Source: Frankiales bacterium
GTDB lineage: Bacteria > Actinomycetota > Actinomycetes > Mycobacteriales > Jatrophihabitantaceae
Direction of reading: 5' to 3'
Assembly (NCBI GenBank): GCA_025966315.1
Contig: JAOPUZ010000054.1
Coordinates: forward strand, 1 to 47,935
DNA: 47,935 nucleotides
Made by a program: the position numbers and the translations under genes. Below the pieces are notes generated by a model. That model saw nothing but the letters and a program-made list of their open reading frames with translations. It did no database searches and was not told where the DNA came from. Each line of letters opens with the position of its first letter. The stretch's first letter is position 1. This document shows positions 37,418 to 46,377 of this stretch, in pieces.

Positions 37418-38581
37418 GTGGAGCGTTCGGTCGACGAGGCGCACCCCGACGATCATCCACTCTTCGGTGGTGACGACAGCGCGGTCGGCGACCGGCACGT
37501 GCCGGGCAGCCGGAGCCGCTCGCAGCGGCATCGTCGTAAACGCCGCCGGCGCCGCCGAATCGCGCCATTGATCGCCATCGCGGTGATCATCGCCGTCGTG
37601 GGCGTCGGTTTCGTGCTGGTTCGCAGCCTGGGGAACCGGCTCGCGGTGGCCGATTTCAGCGGCACCCCCGGGGCGCTCACCAAGGTCAGGGTGGCCAGCG
37701 GGGATGGCGCCGAGGATGTCGCGGTCGCAATGCAAGAGGCCGGGGTCGTCAAGTCTTCGCGCGCGTTTGTGGACGCGGCCAAGAAATCGGGTCAGGCCGA
37801 TGACATCCAGCCCGGCGTCTACCAGGTCCGATTGCGGTCCTCGGGTCAGGCCGCGATGGCTGCGATCCTCGATCCCGCCAACCGACTGGTCACCAAAGTC
37901 ACGATCCCGGAAGGCAATACCGAGCGCCAGATCCTGGCCACGCTGGCGAGTAAGACCGGCTTGCCGGCCGCCCAGTTCAACGCGGCCGCCACCGAGCTGA
38001 ACTCGCTCGGCATTCCGGACGGGTACACCGCCAAGACGGCCGAGGGTTTCCTGTTCCCCGACACGTACCAGTTCGACGACGGCACAACCCCGCTGGCGAT
38101 GCTGCAGGACATGGTCACCAGGTTCAGCGGGCGGGTCGCCCAGCTGAACTTTGCGGCCAAGGCCAAGGCGCTGTCCCTGACGCCGAGCCAGGTCCTGATT
38201 GTCGCTTCGCTGATCGAATCGGAAGCCAAGTTCCCTGAGGATCGACCCAAGATCGCCCGCGTCATCTACAACCGGCTCGCCAGCGGCGTCCCGATCGGCA
38301 TCGACGCCTCCAACCGCTACGGCCTGGCCGTGCAGGGCAAGGATCCGAACTCGGTCACCTACCAGGAGAATTCGCCTTACAACGTCCGGATCAACCTGGG
38401 CCTGCCGCCGACACCGGTGTCCAACCCAGGCGCGGCGTCGCTGCAGGCCGCCATCTCGCCGGCCGTCGGTAACTGGACCCATTACGTCGTCGCGGATGCG
38501 CAAGGGCACCACATTTTCACCTCGACCGAAGCGGAATTCGCGGCCGCCGAGCAACGCTGCGTCGACAACGGCTGGTGTTGA
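37418..38581 (+). CDS. mltG: Endolytic transglycosylase MltG
   Basis: MltG (YceG) cuts nascent glycan strands and so ends peptidoglycan synthesis. The 387-residue protein has an acidic then strongly basic cytoplasmic part (HRRKRRRRRR) and one helix (about 50-68). The extracytoplasmic YceG domain shows TIPEGNTERQILATLA, EGFLFPDTYQF, the catalytic E267 in IVASLIESEAKFPEDRP, and SPYNVRINLGLPPTPVSNPG. GAGGGGG lies nine bases before the GTG at 37418. An ATG at 37343 would add 25 residues but has no ribosome site. aroE follows at the very next base. Confidence 0.94.
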   Translation: MERSVDEAHPDDHPLFGGDDSAVGDRHVPGSRSRSQRHRRKRRRRRRIAPLIAIAVIIAVVGVGFVLVRSLGNRLAVADFSGTPGALTKVRVASGDGAEDVAVAMQEAGVVKSSRAFVDAAKKSGQADDIQPGVYQVRLRSSGQAAMAAILDPANRLVTKVTIPEGNTERQILATLASKTGLPAAQFNAAATELNSLGIPDGYTAKTAEGFLFPDTYQFDDGTTPLAMLQDMVTRFSGRVAQLNFAAKAKALSLTPSQVLIVASLIESEAKFPEDRPKIARVIYNRLASGVPIGIDASNRYGLAVQGKDPNSVTYQENSPYNVRINLGLPPTPVSNPGAASLQAAISPAVGNWTHYVVADAQGHHIFTSTEAEFAAAEQRCVDNGWC

Positions 38582-39403
38582 TTGAGCGGATTTCAGGCCG
38601 CGGTGCTCGGTCGGCCGGTCAGCCATTCGCTGTCCCCGCAACTTCATCGGGCGGCGTATCGGGCGCTCGGCTTGACCGACTGGAGCTACGACGCGATCGA
38701 CTGCGGCGAGGACGAGTTGTCCCAGCTGGTTGCCGACGCGCCCCCGACGACCGTGGGCTTCTCTTGCACGATGCCGTTGAAGCGCCAGGTACTGGCCGTG
38801 GCCGACGCCCAGAGCAGGCAGGCCACGCAGATCGGTGCCGCAAACACGCTGCTGCGCCGGGACGGTGGTTGGTTTGCTGACAACACCGACTGGATCGGCA
38901 TCCGGATCGCGCTGGCCGAGCGCGGCGTGACGTTGGACGGGGCATCGGTGGCCGTCCTCGGAGCCGGTGGTACGGCCCAGTCCGCGCTGGCCGCGCTCGG
39001 TCACGCCGGCCGGGTCAGCGTGCTGGTCCGCAACGCGGCCCGAACCACCGAACTGCGCGGCGCCGCCGAACGGATGAACCGGCCGATCCACATCGCCTCA
39101 CTGGCCGATACTGAGCTGCTGATGACGTCGGACGTCGTGATCGCGACGTTGCCGGCCACGGCTGCCGATCATCTGGCGAACCTGCGCTGGCGCGACAACC
39201 AGACCTTGCTGGATGTCATCTATCACCCGTGGCCCACCGTGCTCGCCCACTCGTTCAGCGCCCGGGGCGGGATCGTGGTGAGCGGAGCGGCCATGTTGTT
39301 GCATCAGGCCGCCCGGCAGGTCGAGCTCATGACGGGCTGTGCAGCTCCAGTCGAGGCCATGCGAGCAGCTCTGCTGGCAGCCGCCCCGGCGTGTGGAGCT
39401 TGA
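38582..39403 (+). CDS. aroE: Shikimate dehydrogenase
   Basis: AroE reduces 3-dehydroshikimate with NADPH. The 273-residue protein has AAVLGRPVSHSLSPQLH, the catalytic K67 in CTMPLKRQV, D103 in DNTDWIGI and the nucleotide site AVLGAGGTAQSA. The C-terminal GAAMLLHQAARQVELMTG is typical. The start is TTG at 38582, directly after the mltG stop, with no separate ribosome site, so translation probably depends on mltG. Its last 77 bases overlap the convergent MobA-like gene. Confidence 0.95.
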   Translation: MSGFQAAVLGRPVSHSLSPQLHRAAYRALGLTDWSYDAIDCGEDELSQLVADAPPTTVGFSCTMPLKRQVLAVADAQSRQATQIGAANTLLRRDGGWFADNTDWIGIRIALAERGVTLDGASVAVLGAGGTAQSALAALGHAGRVSVLVRNAARTTELRGAAERMNRPIHIASLADTELLMTSDVVIATLPATAADHLANLRWRDNQTLLDVIYHPWPTVLAHSFSARGGIVVSGAAMLLHQAARQVELMTGCAAPVEAMRAALLAAAPACGA

Positions 39404-40556
39404 TCCGCTGGCGGGCCGAAGCCAGGTCACCGAGGGTGTCGCAATCCACCGAGATCGCGTCGAAGTCCGGCAGGTAGGCCGCGTCGACCTGCTCGTACAG
39501 CGCGCGGACGGGCAACCCCGCGGGATCGCCGAGGGCGGCCAGGGCGCGCATCAATGAGCCGGCCCGCCAGCTCGCGGCGAGGTAGTTGATTGTCCCGCTG
39601 ATGTCGACGAACGCGCCGGCATCCCGGTGCACGATCGTCACCGGCTGGCGCAGCTGGTCCAGTTCGCGGCCGATGAAGGGCAGATCGGCCGCCAGCAACA
39701 ACACGGTGTCCTCGGGCTCGGGCGCCAACGCCGACAACCCGGCCGCGATTGCCGCCACCGGTCCGGAACCGGGTGGGTCTTCCCGGCAGAATTCGGGCGC
39801 GCCGAGGACCGGCCGAGTGGGCCTCGGCCCGACCACGATCCGTCGACGGGCCGCAGCGGTGGCCAGCAGCACGTGATCCAGCAGCGGCCAGTCGGCCAGC
39901 CTCGCCTCGGTCTTGGCGGTCCGCGCGGCGTCGCCGCCATTGCCGGCGTTGCCGCGGTTGGCTGTCTTGGCTGTCTTGGCTGTCTTGGCTGTCTTGTCCA
40001 TGCCGCCGGCGCCCATTCGCCGCCCCGCTCCACCGGCCAGCACGATGGCGGCGAAGTTACATCGCTCGCGCACCCGGCCCAGGCCCTGCCGGCTCCAATC
40101 CACCTCGGCCGGCGGGTCGAACGGCTCCCGCAGCGTCACGGCGAGCTCGAAGCAGCGCGCCGCGGCGTCGAGATCGCCCCATTCCCACCAGCACAGGCCG
40201 AGCTTGTGCATGGCCTGGCCCTGCCTGCTGCGCGAGCGTGCCTGCGGCCAGGCCGATTCGATCACGATCGCGGCTTGCTCGGCCTCACCCAGCCAGCGCA
40301 GGATGTCGGACTTGTGCAGCAGCAGCGGCCACGGGTCGGTGCCGAGCGCGGGACGGGCCAGCAATGCCTGCGTCTCGGCGGCCGCTTCGGGCAGCCGGCC
40401 CAGGATTCGGAGCCAGAACGGACGGTCCAACTCGTCGGCGCGGGCCAGCGCCGCCTCGGCCGCGGCCGGGTCGGTCACCACCTCCCGCAGGGTCGCGGGG
40501 TCGATCGTCCAACCGCTGTCGTCCATGATTGCCATGATGCTGCCTGCCGCTGACAT
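39327..40556 (-). CDS. Fusion of a TPR-like domain with a MobA-like nucleotidyltransferase
   Basis: The 409-residue protein has two halves. Residues about 20-150 are helical and TPR-like (LLLHKSDILRWLGEAEQAA, QAMHKLGLCWWEWGDLDAA with CFELAVTLRE). Residues about 165-385 look like MobA: AAIVLAGGAGRRMG, then MDK, PLLDHVL, REDPPGSGPVAAI and LLAADLPFIG. MobA adds GMP to molybdopterin. Between the DK of the signature loop and PLLDHV lie about 35 extra residues starting TAKTAKTAKTA, encoded by a 9-base repeat. Whether activity survives is unclear. The ATG at 40556 is provisional (40535 and 40526 are in frame); it is divergent from aroC by 32 bases. Confidence 0.75.
   Translation of the reverse strand: MSAAGSIMAIMDDSGWTIDPATLREVVTDPAAAEAALARADELDRPFWLRILGRLPEAAAETQALLARPALGTDPWPLLLHKSDILRWLGEAEQAAIVIESAWPQARSRSRQGQAMHKLGLCWWEWGDLDAAARCFELAVTLREPFDPPAEVDWSRQGLGRVRERCNFAAIVLAGGAGRRMGAGGMDKTAKTAKTAKTANRGNAGNGGDAARTAKTEARLADWPLLDHVLLATAAARRRIVVGPRPTRPVLGAPEFCREDPPGSGPVAAIAAGLSALAPEPEDTVLLLAADLPFIGRELDQLRQPVTIVHRDAGAFVDISGTINYLAASWRAGSLMRALAALGDPAGLPVRALYEQVDAAYLPDFDAISVDCDTLGDLASARQRIKLHTPGRLPAELLAWPRLELHSPS
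39961..39996 (-). repeat. 9-bp tandem repeat, four exact copies, in the MobA-like gene
   Basis: On the plus strand GCTGTCTTG is repeated four times exactly. On the coding strand this reads as three TAK/KTA-type codon triplets repeated, giving KTAKTAKTA. It falls directly after the MDK of the nucleotide-binding signature. Being nine bases long, it can vary in number without breaking the frame. Confidence 0.92.
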
Positions 40557-40576
40557 TTCCGCGCCGCCCGGTCTGA

Positions 40577-40582
40577 CAGAAT
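40577..40582 (+). promoter_or_regulatory. -10 element of aroC, probably leaderless
   Basis: CAGAAT, one base from the TAGAAT at pdxS, is followed by six bases and the aroC GTG at 40589. There is no Shine-Dalgarno site. This would make the aroC-K-B-Q transcript leaderless. Confidence 0.45.
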
Positions 40583-40588
40583 TCACCC

Positions 40589-41806
40589 GTGCTGCGTTGG
40601 ATGACTGCTGGTGAATCCCATGGGATTGCGCTCGTCGCAATTCTCGAAGGCCTACCCGCTGGGGTACGGGTCACCTCCGCCGACCTCGGCCGTGACCTGG
40701 CTCGACGCCGGCTGGGCTACGGCCGCGGTGCCCGGATGAAGTTCGAACAGGACGAGGTCGAACTCACCGGCGGCATCCGGCACGGTGCCACGATGGGCGG
40801 TCCGATCGCGGTCCGGGTCGGCAATACCGAGTGGCCCAAGTGGCAGACCGTGATGGCGGCTGACCCGGTCGATGCCGACCTGTTGGCCGAGCAGGCCCGC
40901 AACGCGCCGCTGACCCGGCCGCGGCCGGGTCACGCCGACCTGGTCGGCATGCAGAAGTACGACCTCGACGACGCCCGTCCCATCCTGGAGCGCGCCAGTG
41001 CCCGCGAGACCGCGGCCCGGGTGGCCCTCGGCGCGATCGCCAAACAATTCCTCGCCCAGGCGGTCGGCGCCGAGGTGCTCAGTCACGTGGTGCGGATCGG
41101 TGCCGTCGCGGCGCCGGACGGGTTGATCCCGCAGCCAGGCCAGCTCGAACAGATCGATGCCTCCGAGGTCCGGTGCCTGGACCCCCAGGCCAGCGCGGCG
41201 ATGATCGAACACGTGGATGAGGCCAAGCGTGCCGGCGACACCCTCGGTGGCGTGGTCGAGGTCGTGGTCCACAATCTGCCGCCCGGCCTGGGCAGTCACG
41301 TGCAATGGGACCGTCGCCTCGATTCTCGGCTGGCCGCCGCGCTGATGGGCATCCAGGCCATCAAGGGTGTCGAGGTCGGCGACGGTTTCGTGCTGGCCGC
41401 CACGCCCGGCTCGGCCGCGCACGACGAAATCGAACGCGACGACCAGGGTGTGGTCCGCCGCCGCTCGCATCGGGCCGGCGGCACCGAGGGCGGCATGTCG
41501 ACGGGTGAGGTGCTCCGCGTCCGGGCCGCGATGAAGCCGATATCGACCGTGCCGCGCGCTTTGCAGACCATCGATGTCGCGACCGGCGAGAAGGCGGTGG
41601 CCATCAATCAGCGTTCCGACGTATGCGCGGTGCCGGCCGCCGGTGTGGTCGCCGAGGCAATGGTCGCCCTTGTCGTGGCCGAGGCCGTGTTGGAGAAGTT
41701 CGGCGGCGATTCCATCGGTGAGACTCGCCGAAACGTCGAGGCCTACCGCAAGCAGCTGGCCGAGCGGGGCCTGACCAGCGGCCCTGACGCGGGCCTGCCG
41801 ATCTGA
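40589..41806 (+). CDS. aroC: Chorismate synthase
   Basis: AroC removes phosphate from EPSP to make chorismate and needs reduced FMN. The 405-residue protein carries the family signatures [38 protein letters not shown] (cited as [14 protein letters not shown]), [26 protein letters not shown] and [16 protein letters not shown]. The conserved start [11 protein letters not shown] fixes the GTG at 40589. It opens the aroC-aroK-aroB-aroQ operon; aroK follows with a one-base overlap (TGATG). Confidence 0.97.
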   Translation: MLRWMTAGESHGIALVAILEGLPAGVRVTSADLGRDLARRRLGYGRGARMKFEQDEVELTGGIRHGATMGGPIAVRVGNTEWPKWQTVMAADPVDADLLAEQARNAPLTRPRPGHADLVGMQKYDLDDARPILERASARETAARVALGAIAKQFLAQAVGAEVLSHVVRIGAVAAPDGLIPQPGQLEQIDASEVRCLDPQASAAMIEHVDEAKRAGDTLGGVVEVVVHNLPPGLGSHVQWDRRLDSRLAAALMGIQAIKGVEVGDGFVLAATPGSAAHDEIERDDQGVVRRRSHRAGGTEGGMSTGEVLRVRAAMKPISTVPRALQTIDVATGEKAVAINQRSDVCAVPAAGVVAEAMVALVVAEAVLEKFGGDSIGETRRNVEAYRKQLAERGLTSGPDAGLPI

Positions 41807-42309
41807 TGCCGCCACGGGCAGTGCTGGTCGGTCTCCCCGGGGCCGGAAAATCGACGATCAGCCGCGAGCTGGCGGGACTGCTCGGCCTCGCCGCCGTCGA
41901 CAGTGATGATCTCGTGATCGCCGCGACCGGACGGTCCATTCGCGAGGTCTTCGCCGTCGAGGGCGAGGCGGCCTTTCGGGCCCTCGAGGCGGATGCGATC
42001 TCGACCGCGCTGCGCGAATTCGACGGCGTGCTCGCGCTGGGTGGGGGAGCGGTGACGACCGAAACCGTCCGGGCCGCGATCCAGGGCGCCGGAGTGAAGG
42101 TGGTCTGGCTGACCGCCGATCTCGACGAGCTGTTGCGTCGGATGACCGGTACCGCCGATCGTCCGCTGTTGCTCGAGGATCCGGCCGGTAGGTTGGCCGA
42201 ACTGGCGCGTCAACGCGAACCCATCTACCGGCGGCTGGCCTCGCTGATCATCCCGACCGGCGGACGTACGCCGACCGAGGTGGCCACTGATGTTCAGCGC
42301 CAGCTGTAG
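41806..42309 (+). CDS. aroK: Shikimate kinase
   Basis: AroK phosphorylates shikimate with ATP. The 167-residue protein has the P-loop GLPGAGKST (9-17), DSDDLVIAATGRSIREVFAVEGE for shikimate binding, LGGGAVTT and the lid region with RPLL. It overlaps aroC by one base and lies 33 bases before aroB. Confidence 0.97.
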   Translation: MPPRAVLVGLPGAGKSTISRELAGLLGLAAVDSDDLVIAATGRSIREVFAVEGEAAFRALEADAISTALREFDGVLALGGGAVTTETVRAAIQGAGVKVVWLTADLDELLRRMTGTADRPLLLEDPAGRLAELARQREPIYRRLASLIIPTGGRTPTEVATDVQRQL

Positions 42310-43501
<1,192 letters not shown>

Positions 43502-43508
<7 letters not shown>

Positions 43509-43972
43509 AGCTCGATGGCAACGACGTCGCGGGCCGGCCGGTGCTGGTGCTGAACGGCGCCAACCTCGGCCGGCTGGGCACTCGGGAGCCCGAGGTCTAC
43601 GGCACGACGACGCACGCCGAGCTGACCGCCCTGTGCGAGCGGGCCGGTGCCGAACTCGGCTTGCAGGTCGAGGTGCGGCAATCGGACTCGGAGTCCGAGC
43701 TCATGCACTGGATTCACGAGGCGACCGACACGCGCACCCCGATCATCATCAACGCCGGCGCGTTCAGCCACACCTCGATCGCGCTGCGCGACGCGGTGGC
43801 CGCGCGGACCGCGCCCGTCATCGAGGTGCACATCTCGAACCTGCACGCCCGCGAGGCCTTCCGATCGCATTCCTACCTGTCGGCGGTCGTTTCCGGTTCG
43901 ATCGTCGGCCTGGGCGTCGAGGGTTACGTGCTCGCCCTCAGCTGGATCTCGTCTACCGGCGGGAGCAAGTAG
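43502..43972 (+). CDS. aroQ: 3-dehydroquinate dehydratase, type II
   Basis: AroQ dehydrates 3-dehydroquinate to 3-dehydroshikimate as a dodecamer. The 156-residue protein has [21 protein letters not shown] with R28 and the catalytic Y33. [18 protein letters not shown] and [20 protein letters not shown] hold the catalytic His and anion-binding residues. Together with aroB, aroK, aroC and the nearby aroE, it covers the shikimate pathway except DAHP synthase and EPSP synthase. The start at 43502 follows the duplicated junction. Confidence 0.97.
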
Positions 43973-43977
43973 TCACC

Positions 43978-44928
43978 GTGCAACGCTGGCGTGGTCTCGA
44001 GGCGATACCGACCGGTTGGGGCCGGTGTGTGTCCACGATCGGGGTGTTCGACGGCGTGCATCGCGGGCACCAGCAGATCATTGCTCGGGCCTGCGAGATG
44101 GCGGCCGAACTCAGCCTGCCCACGGTGCTGCTGACGTTCACCCCGCACCCGTCCGAGGTGGTTCGCCCCGGCACGCATCCGCCGCTGCTGACCACGAACA
44201 CGCGCAAGGCCGAACTCGCCGCCGAGCTCGGGGTGGACGTGGTGGTCTTCATCCCGTTCACGCCCGAGTTCTCCCGGCTCAGCGCCGAGGCGTTCGTGCA
44301 TCAGGCCCTGGTCGCTGACCTGCACTCGGCCGCGGTCGTGGTCGGCGAGAATTTCCGCTTCGGACACCGGGCCTCCGGTGACATTGCGGCGTTGCACGAA
44401 CTCGGGCAGCGCTGGGGCTTTGCCGCCGAGGGGGTCCCGCTGCTGACCGAAGGCGAGCGGCCGATCTCCTCGACGTACATCCGTTCCTGTGTCGATGCCG
44501 GCGATCTGACCGCGGCCGCGGTGGCACTGGGCCGGCCACATCGCCTGGACGGCGTGGTGGTACGCGGCGCCCAGCGCGGCCGGGATCTGGGCTATCCCAC
44601 CGCCAACGTCCGGGCCGAACAATTCGCCGCCGTGCCGGCGGATGGCATCTATGCCGGGCACGTCGTCCGGATCGACGAATGGGGCAACACCCGCAGCGAC
44701 ATCGAGCCGCAGGTGGCCGCCATTTCGGTCGGCACCAACCCGACGTTCGATGGCCGGCACCGTTCCGTCGAGGCGTACCTGCTCGACTTCGAGGGTGACC
44801 TGTACGGCCAGAATCTGGGCATCGAGTTCGTGGAGCGGCTGCGCGGCATGGACAAGTTCGAATCGATCGATGAGCTGGTTGTCCAGATGGCGAAGGATGT
44901 CGAGCAAACCAGGGCACTGCTCGGCTGA
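43978..44928 (+). CDS. ribF: Bifunctional riboflavin kinase/FAD synthetase
   Basis: RibF phosphorylates riboflavin to FMN and adenylylates FMN to FAD. The 316-residue protein has the N-terminal nucleotidyltransferase site IGVFDGVHRGHQQII, FTPHPSEVVRPG, GENFRFGHRASGD and ISSTYIRS. The C-terminal kinase domain has GRPHRLDGVVVRGAQRGRDLGYPTANV (given as RGRDLGYPTANV) and GTNPTFDGRHRSVE. The GTG at 43978 lies five bases after the aroQ stop with GGGAG upstream. FMN is also the AroC cofactor. ribF is more often found beside truB; none is present here. Confidence 0.96.
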   Translation: MQRWRGLEAIPTGWGRCVSTIGVFDGVHRGHQQIIARACEMAAELSLPTVLLTFTPHPSEVVRPGTHPPLLTTNTRKAELAAELGVDVVVFIPFTPEFSRLSAEAFVHQALVADLHSAAVVVGENFRFGHRASGDIAALHELGQRWGFAAEGVPLLTEGERPISSTYIRSCVDAGDLTAAAVALGRPHRLDGVVVRGAQRGRDLGYPTANVRAEQFAAVPADGIYAGHVVRIDEWGNTRSDIEPQVAAISVGTNPTFDGRHRSVEAYLLDFEGDLYGQNLGIEFVERLRGMDKFESIDELVVQMAKDVEQTRALLG

Positions 44929-45021
44929 GCGGCCGCGCGGCTCGGCGGGTAGCCCGGTTTTGTCGGCCCTCGCGTCCATACTGGGCTGGTCGATGTGTAC
45001 GAAAGAACGGTGGTTGTAGCA

Positions 45022-45588
45022 ATGAGCTCAGCGAGCTGGCCGGATCACCTCCTTACGCTCCAGGAGTGGGATGACCTGCCAGAAGACGTATCCCGTCAAT
45101 TAGAACTGGTCGATGGGGTGCTTCAGGTGAGCCCGCGCCCGACGATCGATCACCAGCACATTATCGGTCAGCTCTACGCCCAAACTTATTCCGCGTTTTC
45201 CGCCGAGGACCTGGTCGTTGTGCTCGAAATCGACGTCGTCCTGGTTGGCGATCCGTTACCCCTCGTACGCGCGCCCGACTTAGCCGTGATCACGAGGGAA
45301 TTTGCCCGCACCGCGCCTAAGCGAGCGGCAGCGGCTGATCTCCTACTGGCCATCGAAATCATCTCGCCCGGCTCGAGCCGACGCGATCGGATTGCCAAGA
45401 TGATTGATTATGCCGAGGCCGGAATCGAGAACTACTGGATCATCGAAACGGACGGGATCGTTACGCTCGACGCGTACCTGTTGGTGGCGGGTGCTTATGA
45501 GTTGACCGGCCATTTCAACGGTGGGCGGGCAACGCTCGCCCGGCCCACCGCACTTACCGTGGACCTCGACGCGTTGGTCATCGGATAG
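45022..45588 (+). CDS. Uma2 family (PD-(D/E)XK nuclease fold) protein
   Basis: A 188-residue protein with LQEWDDLPEDVSRQLELVDGVLQVSP, cited as LELVDGVLQVSP, then APDLAVIT and LLAIEIISPGSSRRDRIAKMIDYAEAGI followed by ENYWIIE. This D, E-x-I-S-P-x-S and D-x5-K pattern is that of Uma2 (DUF820), a restriction-like endonuclease fold of unknown function common in actinomycetes and cyanobacteria. Its codon use looks a little more A/T-rich than its neighbours, which suggests acquisition. A GTG at 44995 would add nine residues. It stands alone between ribF and rpsO. Confidence 0.85.
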   Translation: MSSASWPDHLLTLQEWDDLPEDVSRQLELVDGVLQVSPRPTIDHQHIIGQLYAQTYSAFSAEDLVVVLEIDVVLVGDPLPLVRAPDLAVITREFARTAPKRAAAADLLLAIEIISPGSSRRDRIAKMIDYAEAGIENYWIIETDGIVTLDAYLLVAGAYELTGHFNGGRATLARPTALTVDLDALVIG

Positions 45589-45600
45589 GACATCCGCTGG

Positions 45601-45606
45601 TAACAT
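45601..45606 (+). promoter_or_regulatory. Possible -10 element of rpsO
   Basis: TAACAT matches TANNNT and lies 12 bases after the Uma2 stop. It would give an rpsO leader of about 120 bases. No -35 is seen at normal spacing. Confidence 0.35.
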
Positions 45607-45736
45607 CGACGTCAGCTCGGTGGTTTGTTTCACCGTGCACTCAAGCAAGAGGTAAGTAACTAGCAGTTCGCGTTGACTACTCATCGTGTTTCAGACCGAT
45701 GGGGCGCGGCTGCACCGACCGACGAAGGAGACGCCC

Positions 45737-46006
45737 GTGCCCCTGGCGCTGGACGTAAAGAAGCAGATCATCAGTGAGTACGGCGCCTCCGAAGGCGACA
45801 CCGGCTCTCCAGAAGTTCAGATCGCGCTCATGTCGCGACGAATCTCTGACCTGACCGAACACCTGAAAATCCACAAGCATGATCACCACAGCCGGCGCGG
45901 CCTGCTGTTGCTGGTCGGCCAACGGCGTCGGTTGCTCAACTACCTCACCAAGACCGACATCAATCGCTACCGCTCGATCATCGAGCGGCTCGGTTTGCGT
46001 CGATAG
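45737..46006 (+). CDS. rpsO: 30S ribosomal protein S15 (uS15)
   Basis: S15 binds the central domain of 16S rRNA early in 30S assembly. The 89-residue protein has the standard length and sequence: [68 protein letters not shown] lies seven bases before the GTG at 45737. An upstream in-frame start at 45686 is not supported. pnp follows, as is usual. Confidence 0.98.
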   Translation: MPLALDVKKQIISEYGASEGDTGSPEVQIALMSRRISDLTEHLKIHKHDHHSRRGLLLLVGQRRRLLNYLTKTDINRYRSIIERLGLRR

Positions 46007-46012
46007 CGCGTG

Positions 46013-46043
46013 CGTGGCCTCTCACCGCCGGTGAGAGGCCACG
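46013..46043. terminator. Strong hairpin after rpsO
   Basis: Perfect 14-base arms (CGTGGCCTCTCACC and its complement) enclose a three-base GCC loop, starting seven bases after the rpsO stop. There is no T tract. It may terminate rpsO transcripts, or partly attenuate and offer an RNase III-type processing site before pnp, as the rpsO-pnp region does in other bacteria. Confidence 0.75.
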
Positions 46044-46377
46044 ATGCGTATCGGGCATTGCGCCCGACAAACCCGTTTCGCGTAGCGGCGAACGAACCCC
46101 TGCTCGCGTAGCGGCGAGCGAAAACTGAACATTAAGCCGGAGCTGAACACCCGCGGGCACTTCGTGCCGAGAACGTGCGGCTCCACGAGGTCGGTCCTCG
46201 GTAGTGGCGTTGCGATGGTGAGCTGGGATTAACCGGCCGTGAATCGCGCGCTTCGATCGAAGACCGGCACCGCACCGGCCGATTCCGATCGGCATGTCGA
46301 CGTGCTCGCCCAAACTCGCTCCGGCTCCAGTAACAGCGCGCACTGACTGCGTGCTGCCTACAGAGAGGCGGACTTTC
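46044..46377 (+). other. Structured non-coding leader of pnp
   Basis: This 334-base stretch has no supported gene but holds several short perfect hairpins. They are TCGGGC/GCCCGA (46051-46067), TTCGC/GCGAA (46077-46092), GCTCGC/GCGAGC (46102-46119), GGCAC/GTGCC (46156-46168), CGAGG/CCTCG (46186-46200) and GCCGAT/ATCGGC (46278-46293). The second and third share the loop GTAGCG and are near copies of each other. PNPase controls its own leader in Enterobacteria; whether these structures serve that here is not known. Confidence 0.6.

Noticed and set aside
37415-39091. 558-codon minus-strand open frame across mltG and aroE
   Set aside because: It spans two well-supported plus-strand genes and their junction; composition is His/Arg/Gly-rich as expected of a shadow frame.
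40652-41815. 387-codon minus-strand open frame opposite aroC
   Set aside because: aroC is certain from its signatures, and the antisense frame has no start context or family resemblance.
45022-45588. Uma2 as part of a toxin-antitoxin or defence cassette
   Set aside because: It stands alone between ribF and rpsO, with no partner gene, methylase or antitoxin-like frame nearby.
46294-46377. Upstream ATG of pnp adding 28 residues
   Set aside because: The extension is unconserved in look and lacks a ribosome site, while GAGGCGG precedes the ATG at 46378.
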